5,364 nucleotides of DNA from Vulcanimicrobiia bacterium (GTDB lineage Bacteria; Vulcanimicrobiota; Vulcanimicrobiia; Vulcanimicrobiales; Vulcanimicrobiaceae). Made by a program: the position numbers and the translations under genes. Positions 1 through 5,364 of this stretch are shown piece after piece. The stretch covers positions 1 to 5,364 of the forward strand of contig JANWKW010000159.1 in assembly GCA_025451135.1 (NCBI GenBank), in the 5' to 3' direction. Position 1 is the first letter of the stretch; every line of letters starts with the position of its first letter. The notes beneath the pieces were generated by a model. The model searched no databases, had not been told where the DNA came from, and saw only the letters and a list, made by a program, of their open reading frames with translations.

Positions 1-2626
1 GCTCGCGCCCGGCGCACGCGCCGGCGTCCACGCCGCGCGCCTGCGGCTGGAACGCGGCAAGTTCGTCCTGGCCGTGGTCGGCGAGTTCTCGAGCGGGAAA
101 TCGTTCCTGCTCAACGCGCTGCTCGGCAAATTCCGCTACGAGGAGACGCCCCAGGGCAAGCGGCTGGTCGGACTGCTCGCGACCGACATCAACCCGTCGA
201 CCGCGTCGATCACCGAGCTCGACTACGCGCCGCACGACGAGGCGACCGCGGTCTACGACGACGGCCGGCGCGAGCGGATCCCGCTCGACCGGCTCAACCG
301 TTTCATCGCGGTCGGGACCGGCGATGCCGGCACGCTCCACGACGCCACCAAAGCGGAGGCCGATGCCCCCTCGCGCGTACTGGTGCATACCGACTCGCCG
401 TTCTTGCAGCGCGGCTTCCTGGTCGCCGACACGCCGGGGCTGGCCTCGATCAATCCCGCCCACCGGCGGATGACGCTCGGCTTCTTGCCGACGGCCGATG
501 CGGTGCTGTACCTGATCGACACGCAGCAGCCGTTCACCGAGGGGGACGCCGCGTTTCTCGGGATCGTGCGCAGCCACATCGACTCCATCTTCATCGTGCA
601 GACCAAGATCGATCTCTGGCACGGGCCGGGCAGCGACGGGAAGCCCGCCTGGGAACGCGCGCACGACCGCATCGCCTCGCTCGCGGCCGTGCACGCGCCC
701 GGCACCTACGTCTACGCGCTCTCGGCGCGCGAGTACGCGGCCGGCGTCCTGGAGGACGATCCGGCGCGGGTCGACGCCAGCCGGTTCCCGCAGTTCCTGG
801 CGGCGTTGGACGCATCCCTGATCAGCCATACGGGCCGCGCGCGCCTGCGCCGCGCCGACAGTCAGGCCGAGGCCGCCGCGCGCGAGGCGCTCGCCGAGAT
901 CGCCGCCGACCGCGCCATGCTCGAACTCGACGCCGACGCCCTGCGCGCGCGCCGCGCGACCGAACTGCCCGCCCTCGAAGCGCTCGATGCGGAGATCGCG
1001 CGCGCGCGCACCGACCTGCTGACGGCCGAGCACGCGCGCCGGACCGCCATCGACGGACGCGCGCGCCTGCTCGCCGACGACGCCGAGTCCGCCCTGCTCG
1101 CCGCCTTCGACACGGCCGACGTGGCGCGCTTGCGGGATCGAGCCCGGCTGCACATGTTGGTCGACCGCACGATGGCCGCCGTCGTCGGCGACTTCGCCGG
1201 GGACGTCGCGGCCGAGAGCGTCACGGATCTCGATGCAGCGCGCGAGCGTGCGCCGGAGGCGGCCGGTCTGTCGTTCTCGCTCGCCGACGCGGCCGCGCGC
1301 GCGTTCGGCGCCGAACCCGGCACCAGCCTGTGGAACGGCGATCCGCGCAACGCCATCGCGGCGACCGTCGTGCTCGACGCCATCGGCGGCCCGGCGATCG
1401 GTCTCGTGCACGATATCGCCGCGCGTTTCGCGGCCGTCCCGCCCGGGCGCTACATGAAACGCGAACTGACGGCCGACCTGCGCGCCGAGATCTTCCCGCG
1501 GTTCCGGGCCGAGCTCGGGACGTTCGCCCACGGCGTCGCCGCGCGGATCGCTCACGTCTACGACGACTTGGCCGCGGCGCTGGCGGCGGGCGGCTTGCAC
1601 GCGCGCGACACGCGTCTGGGGAGCATCGATCGGGCCCTGGCGGCGCGGGCGGCCGGCGACGTCGCCGCGCGCGATGCGGACCTGACGGCGCGCCGCGCCG
1701 CGATCGAGACGGCGGCCGCGCAGGTACGCGCGACCGTCGACGAGTTCCTCGCGCACGACGACGAGATCGCGCCGGCCGATCCGGGCGCGCACGCGGTCCG
1801 CGCGGCCCACGCCGATCCGGCGCTCGATCGAGCGCTCTACGACAAGGGATTGCGGCCGGAGCGCTGGCGGGTCGCCGTCCTGGGCGCCCTGCGTCGCGGC
1901 AAGTCATCGCTCATCAATGCGTTCGCCGGGCGAACGGTGCTCGACGACGACGTCGCCGGCAGCGCGGTCTTCCCGATCCACGTGCGCTACGGGGATCGGG
2001 ACCAGGCCTTCACGCTCGGCGACGGCGGCCGCTGGGACGAGATCCCGGTCGAGCGGACGATCGCCGCGGCGGCGAGCGCCCCGGTCCTGCGGCTCACGCC
2101 GTGGAAGCATCCGCGCGAACTGGTGCTGGTGCACGCGCCGGCCTTCGATTCGGGTGAGGCGCACGCCGAAGACGTCGACATGGTCGTCGCGGCCACCTCG
2201 AGCGCGGTGCTCTGCCTGTTCTCGCGGCAACTCTCCGATCGCGAGCTCGCGCTCTTCGAACGGGTCGGCGAACTGGGCAAGCCGATGCTGTTCGCGCATA
2301 CCATCGCCGATAACGAGACGCCGGCCGAACGCCGCAACGTCGTCGAGCTCGCGACGACGTATCTGCAGGAGCGCAACATCCCGGCGAACCGCCTGTTCGC
2401 GGTCTCGGCCCACGAGTACCAGCGCGCCCTCGAAGCCGGACGCGCGCCCGCGGCCTGGAACGAATTCGGCGCCGTGGTCGCGACCATCGAGGGTCAAGCC
2501 GAGACCCACATGGCCCGGCTCGCGCGACTGGCTCGCAACGGCGCCGTCGCGACGCCCGCCCCGGCCCCGGAAGCGAAGGCACCGGGCGGTTTCTTCGGCA
2601 GGCTTTTCGGCGCGAAGAAGGCCTGA
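1..2626 (+). CDS. Bacterial dynamin-like protein with two tandem G domains (5' end outside window)
   Basis: Large GTPase of the bacterial dynamin-like family, which generally binds and remodels membranes from the cytoplasmic side. The frame is open to the left edge (first full codon at base 2, 874 residues visible). The first in-frame GTG, at 74, lies inside the beta strand leading into the P-loop, so the true start is upstream. First G domain: P-loop GEFSSGKS (80-103), G2 threonine in PSTAS (Thr codon 200-202), G3 DTPG (428-439), G4 TKID (602-613), then an ALSAREY segment. A long Ala/Arg/Glu-rich helical stalk with likely coiled coil follows (about 840-1800). A second P-loop, GALRRGKS (1883-1906), starts a second G domain that ends in a parallel AVSAHEY segment but has altered G2, G3 and G4 motifs. 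The tail is a Pro/Ala linker ending in GFFGRLFGAKKA. The double-headed layout resembles Bacillus DynA. Family assignment is firm; the cellular role is unknown. Confidence 0.9.
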   Translation, partial: LAPGARAGVHAARLRLERGKFVLAVVGEFSSGKSFLLNALLGKFRYEETPQGKRLVGLLATDINPSTASITELDYAPHDEATAVYDDGRRERIPLDRLNRFIAVGTGDAGTLHDATKAEADAPSRVLVHTDSPFLQRGFLVADTPGLASINPAHRRMTLGFLPTADAVLYLIDTQQPFTEGDAAFLGIVRSHIDSIFIVQTKIDLWHGPGSDGKPAWERAHDRIASLAAVHAPGTYVYALSAREYAAGVLEDDPARVDASRFPQFLAALDASLISHTGRARLRRADSQAEAAAREALAEIAADRAMLELDADALRARRATELPALEALDAEIARARTDLLTAEHARRTAIDGRARLLADDAESALLAAFDTADVARLRDRARLHMLVDRTMAAVVGDFAGDVAAESVTDLDAARERAPEAAGLSFSLADAAARAFGAEPGTSLWNGDPRNAIAATVVLDAIGGPAIGLVHDIAARFAAVPPGRYMKRELTADLRAEIFPRFRAELGTFAHGVAARIAHVYDDLAAALAAGGLHARDTRLGSIDRALAARAAGDVAARDADLTARRAAIETAAAQVRATVDEFLAHDDEIAPADPGAHAVRAAHADPALDRALYDKGLRPERWRVAVLGALRRGKSSLINAFAGRTVLDDDVAGSAVFPIHVRYGDRDQAFTLGDGGRWDEIPVERTIAAAASAPVLRLTPWKHPRELVLVHAPAFDSGEAHAEDVDMVVAATSSAVLCLFSRQLSDRELALFERVGELGKPMLFAHTIADNETPAERRNVVELATTYLQERNIPANRLFAVSAHEYQRALEAGRAPAAWNEFGAVVATIEGQAETHMARLARLARNGAVATPAPAPEAKAPGGFFGRLFGAKKA

Positions 2627-2675
2627 TTTGGGGGCCGCTCACGCGCGTCCGTCGAACCCGAACGACGATTCTTTT

Positions 2676-2681
2676 GGAGGT
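2676..2681 (+). promoter_or_regulatory. Strong Shine-Dalgarno that fixes the nagA start
   Basis: GGAGGT lies 6 bases upstream (2682-2687) of an in-frame CTG at 2688. No ATG, GTG or TTG occurs in the nagA frame at a suitable distance. The next in-frame standard start codon I see is the GTG at 2856, already inside the conserved amidohydrolase core. The site therefore argues for initiation at CTG. Confidence 0.75.
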
Positions 2682-2687
2682 CTTCCC

Positions 2688-3842
2688 CTGTCCCGCTATA
2701 CGTTAGGCCCCGCGACCCTGGCTCTGGGTGACGGCACGTCCGTCGCCGGCCGCATCGCGGTCGAGCGCGGCCGCATCGCCGAGATCCTGCCCCCCGACGG
2801 TCCGAGCGATCTGATCCTGCCCGACGGCGCGATCGTCGCGCCCGGCCTGATCGACGTGCACACCAACGGCGCCGGCGAGTTCCTGTTCAATCGCGATCAG
2901 GGCAATGCCGTACCGGTCGCCGCCGCGGAGTACGCGCGCATGGGCGCGACCGCGTTCGTGGCGTCGGTCATGACGGCGCCCTGGGAGTCGATGCTCCACG
3001 CCGCCAGCGACATCGCCGAGGCCGCCCACGAACTGCAGGAGAACGGCGGCCGCGGCGCGCGCTGCCTCGGCATCCATTTCGAGGGGCCGTTCCTCAGTCC
3101 GAAGTTCCGGCGCGTCCACCGTCACGAGTGGATCGTGCCCGCGAGCCGCGAGCGCGCGCAAGAGATGGTCGATGCGTGCAAGGGCACGCTCCTGATGGTC
3201 ACGCTTGCGCCCGAGGTCGACGGCGCCACCGACGCGGCCCGCATCTTCCTCGAGAACGGCGTCACGTGCTCGGCCGGTCATACGGCCGCCAAGTATCGCG
3301 AAGGCAAGCTCGCGATCGGGCTCGGCTACCGGTCGCTCACCCACGCGTTCAACGGCATGCCCACGCTGGATCATCGCGATCCGTCGATCCTGTTGGCCTT
3401 CGTGCAGGACGCGCGCACGCTCGTCCAGGTGATCTGCGACGGGCAGCACGTGGCGCCCGTGATGGTCGACCTGCTCCGCCGGACGCTCGGCGACCGGATC
3501 GTGCTCGCGACCGACAACATGCCGCCGGCCGGCCCGGGCTATCACATCGAAGGCGGCGTGATGCGTTCCGAAGACGGCACCATCGCCGGCAGCGCCCTGC
3601 GCATCGATCAAGCCGTGCGCAACTACATGGAGTACGCCGAACTGCCGTTCGAGAAGGCGATCGTCGGCGCGACCCACGCGGCCGCCAAGATCGTCGGCCA
3701 CGAGCGCGAGATGGGCACCATCGCGCCCGGCATGCGCGCCGATCTCTCGCTCTGGAACGCGCACCACCAGGTCATCGGCACGATGGTCGGCGGCGAACTG
3801 GTCTACGACGCGATGACCGCGCCGGCAGCGGCCGTCTCCTGA
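2688..3842 (+). CDS. nagA: N-acetylglucosamine-6-phosphate deacetylase
   Basis: Cytoplasmic amidohydrolase-superfamily enzyme that converts N-acetylglucosamine-6-phosphate and water to glucosamine-6-phosphate and acetate, in amino-sugar use and peptidoglycan recycling. The 384-residue product matches the usual NagA length (about 380). Counting the CTG as residue 1, the family's active-site landmarks are present in order: VAPGLIDVHTNG (His58, Asn60), metal ligand Glu132 in HFEGP, metal ligands His198 in SAGH and His219 in THAFNGM, substrate-site His254 in DGQHV, and catalytic Asp276 in TDNM. The C-terminal GTIAPGMRADLSLW closes the beta-sandwich domain typical of the superfamily. The start is taken as CTG because of the GGAGGT just upstream. 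The open frame continues back to 1917, but there it is only a shadow of the dynamin gene. It lies 61 bases downstream of the dynamin gene and is possibly co-transcribed. No nagB or sugar transporter is in view. The related substrate N-acetylgalactosamine-6-phosphate (AgaA) cannot be excluded. Confidence 0.92.
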   Translation: MSRYTLGPATLALGDGTSVAGRIAVERGRIAEILPPDGPSDLILPDGAIVAPGLIDVHTNGAGEFLFNRDQGNAVPVAAAEYARMGATAFVASVMTAPWESMLHAASDIAEAAHELQENGGRGARCLGIHFEGPFLSPKFRRVHRHEWIVPASRERAQEMVDACKGTLLMVTLAPEVDGATDAARIFLENGVTCSAGHTAAKYREGKLAIGLGYRSLTHAFNGMPTLDHRDPSILLAFVQDARTLVQVICDGQHVAPVMVDLLRRTLGDRIVLATDNMPPAGPGYHIEGGVMRSEDGTIAGSALRIDQAVRNYMEYAELPFEKAIVGATHAAAKIVGHEREMGTIAPGMRADLSLWNAHHQVIGTMVGGELVYDAMTAPAAAVS

Positions 3843-3846
3843 CCTT

Positions 3847-3868
3847 CGGCCCGCTACGGGCCGTTCTT
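3847..3868 (+). terminator. Probable intrinsic terminator of nagA
   Basis: A perfect 7-base inverted repeat (CGGCCCG, 3847-3853; CGGGCCG, 3857-3863) encloses a 3-base loop CTA and is followed by TTCTT (3864-3868). It starts 4 bases after the nagA stop. The T run is short and interrupted, so termination may be modest. On the minus strand the stem is followed by AAGGTCAGG, with no T run, so it looks one-directional. The loop is the TAG stop codon of the convergent gene. Confidence 0.55.
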
Positions 3869-4219
3869 GAAGACGAAGCCGCCGTTGCCGTTCGATTCGA
3901 CGGTGAGGTTGAACGACTTTCCGGCTTCGAGATGCACGCCGCGCGGGGCGATCGGGACGACCTTGCCGTTCGCGTCGACCGTGCCGCTCAGCGTGTACGA
4001 GCCCTTCAGCGCGATCGACACGTACGACGTGGTCTTGGAGAGCGTCACGACGCTCTTCACGGCACCGTTCTCGACGAACTCGACCTTGGCGGTACCGCCG
4101 GACCGGTTGAAGAGACTCAGGGTCGGAAGCGTGTGCGCGTTGTATTGCGGGTCGGCGTGGGCCGGACCCGCGGTCGCGAGGACGGCGGCGACGGCGAGCG
4201 CGGCGATGGGACGTAGCAT
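3854..4219 (-). CDS. Small secreted protein of unknown function
   Basis: Encodes 121 residues with a clear Sec-type signal peptide: a short n-region MLRP, an Ala/Val/Leu core, and an AHA cleavage site after residue 22, followed by DPQYN. The mature part of about 99 residues looks beta-rich and cysteine-free, with repeated Ser/Thr/Val/Gly stretches (VVTLSKTTSYVSIALKGSY; FNLTVESNGNGGFVFKNG), suggesting a small beta-sandwich or other all-beta exported fold. I chose ATG 4219 because AAGGAGC sits about 10 bases upstream and the signal peptide begins there. The 67 codons that could extend it are Arg/Pro-rich and overlap the end of the neighbouring membrane-protein gene, so they are spurious. It lies 53 bases downstream of the DUF2721 gene on the same strand and is probably in the same operon. 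I recognise no family. The protein could be periplasmic, cell-surface or released. Confidence 0.75.
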   Translation of the reverse strand: MLRPIAALAVAAVLATAGPAHADPQYNAHTLPTLSLFNRSGGTAKVEFVENGAVKSVVTLSKTTSYVSIALKGSYTLSGTVDANGKVVPIAPRGVHLEAGKSFNLTVESNGNGGFVFKNGP

Positions 4220-4229
4220 CGTAGATGAA

Positions 4230-4236
4230 GCTCCTT
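4230..4236 (-). promoter_or_regulatory. Ribosome-binding site of the secreted-protein gene
   Basis: On the minus strand AAGGAGC precedes the ATG at 4219 by 10 bases. This selects the signal-peptide start over the longer open frame beginning at 4420, and implies independent ribosome loading rather than coupling to the gene before it. Confidence 0.7.
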
Positions 4237-4272
4237 TGGACGTGGAACGACGGCGCGGTTCGATCGGTTCGC

Positions 4273-4748
4273 TCACCGCAGTTTTTCGGCGGCGCCCGGG
4301 GCGCCGATGGCGATCTCGTGCCGGAGGATGCCGGCCGCGAGGTTGGTCTCCAGGAAGATCGCGAGCGATCCGAGCAGCAGCAGGATCGCACCCGCGACCA
4401 CGAACGCGATCGAGAGCCACGGCACGATGTGCCCGATGATGTTGTCGAAGGCGATCGCCAGGCTCGCGGCGACGAACAGCCCGATCGCCAGGTAGTAGGC
4501 CGAGAGCGCCCGTTCGAGCAGCGAGGTGCGGCGCAGGTACGAGCGCAGCAGACCTTCGAGCAGTTCGGCCGCAAGCGCGTCGTCGGCGGCGCGCGCGGCG
4601 CGGGCCCGGTCGATGATCTCGCGCGCCCGGTCGAAGACCCGGGCGATCCGGGTGAGCGTCGACGAGACGAGATTCCCCGAGGCGAGCAGCAGGATAGCGG
4701 GCGTGATCATCGCCGAGATGATCGAGATGCCGGAGGCGCTGAACGGAT

Positions 4749-4752
<4 letters not shown>
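4273..4752 (-). CDS. DUF2721 family integral membrane protein
   Basis: 159-residue membrane protein. The N-terminal ISAMITPAILLLASGN segment, the TRIARVFDRAREI stretch after helix 1, and the RRTSLLERALSAYYLAIGLF segment match my knowledge of the DUF2721 family (function unknown). Predicted layout: helix 1 about residues 9-30; a charged, Ala/Arg-rich helical loop 31-80, probably cytoplasmic; helix 2 about 84-102; helix 3 about 109-133; and a short polar tail ending AAEKLR. The length is normal for the family. The ATG shares an ATGA overlap with the stop of the livF-type gene, so translation is probably coupled; only a weak AGGG lies upstream. The link to a liv transporter gene is by position only. 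A role in transport, sensing or membrane organisation is not shown by the sequence. Confidence 0.83.

Positions 4753-5364
<612 letters not shown>

Noticed and set aside
1349..1440. Hydrophobic Ala/Val/Ile/Gly stretch in the dynamin middle region as a transmembrane paddle
   Set aside because: Interrupted by Asp, Gly, Pro and His residues; too weak to call a membrane segment without structure prediction.
1330..2157. 275-residue plus-strand open frame inside the dynamin gene
   Set aside because: Frame-shifted shadow, extremely Arg/Gly-rich, within a region whose real frame has clear dynamin features.
2652..2662. GTCGAACCC-like string resembling the T-arm of a tRNA on the minus strand
   Set aside because: No acceptor, D or anticodon arms can be folded around it.
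2650..2675. Five-base inverted repeat CGTCG/CGACG followed by ATTCTTTT between the dynamin gene and nagA, as a terminator
   Set aside because: The stem is too short, with an 8-base loop, for a convincing intrinsic terminator; it may be chance in GC-rich sequence.
1917..2687. Long N-terminal extension of the nagA open frame back to an ATG at 1917
   Set aside because: It overlaps the second dynamin G domain in another frame and reads as Arg/Ser/Pro-rich low-complexity sequence with no NagA similarity; the Shine-Dalgarno and homology begin at 2676-2688.
4257..4271. Short direct repeat GGTTCG-ATC-GGTTCG upstream of the secreted-protein gene, as an operator
   Set aside because: Only two 6-base copies, with no recognisable promoter beside them; not distinguishable from chance.
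4220..4420. 67-codon upstream extension of the secreted-protein gene
   Set aside because: Arg/Pro-rich, overlaps the DUF2721 coding region, and would bury a clear signal peptide that has its own ribosome-binding site.
2703..4574. 623-residue open frame on the minus strand
   Set aside because: It is antisense to nagA and out of frame with the two minus-strand genes; its composition is Arg/Gly/His-rich, with no recognisable domain. It is a product of high GC and few stop codons.

Overview
The window is GC-rich throughout, with strong G/C preference at third codon positions, and reads as bacterial chromosome. The gene set (a double-headed bacterial dynamin-like protein, NagA, a DUF2721 membrane protein and a LivF-type ABC ATPase) does not fix the phylum. 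Candidatus Eremiobacterota-like, actinobacterial or proteobacterial high-GC lineages all remain possible; this is a weak inference.

Layout: two plus-strand genes converge on three minus-strand genes. Bases 1-2626 (+) hold a 5'-truncated, very large dynamin-superfamily protein with two G domains. The N-terminal G domain is canonical and the C-terminal one looks degenerate. After a 61-base gap, bases 2688-3842 (+) encode N-acetylglucosamine-6-phosphate deacetylase (nagA), apparently starting at a CTG codon behind a strong GGAGGT Shine-Dalgarno. A short hairpin followed by a TTCTT run closes this side at 3847-3868.

On the minus strand, reading from the right edge, are: a 5'-truncated livF (branched-chain amino-acid or amide ABC transporter ATPase); a DUF2721 three-helix membrane protein whose start overlaps the livF stop by 4 bases; and, 53 bases on, a small exported protein of unknown function with a clear signal peptide and its own ribosome-binding site. 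These three are probably one transcription unit.

How they fit together: the plus-strand pair is plausibly concerned with the envelope (membrane remodelling plus amino-sugar or peptidoglycan recycling), but adjacency is the only evidence. The minus-strand group looks like the tail of a liv-type transport operon with two added membrane or envelope genes. There are no RNA genes, CRISPR arrays, insertion sequences or integration sites that I can support, and no gene-free stretch over 300 bases. I see no clear evidence of a wholly new system. The most unusual items are the asymmetric tandem-GTPase dynamin, the CTG start of nagA, and the livF/DUF2721/secreted-protein cluster.
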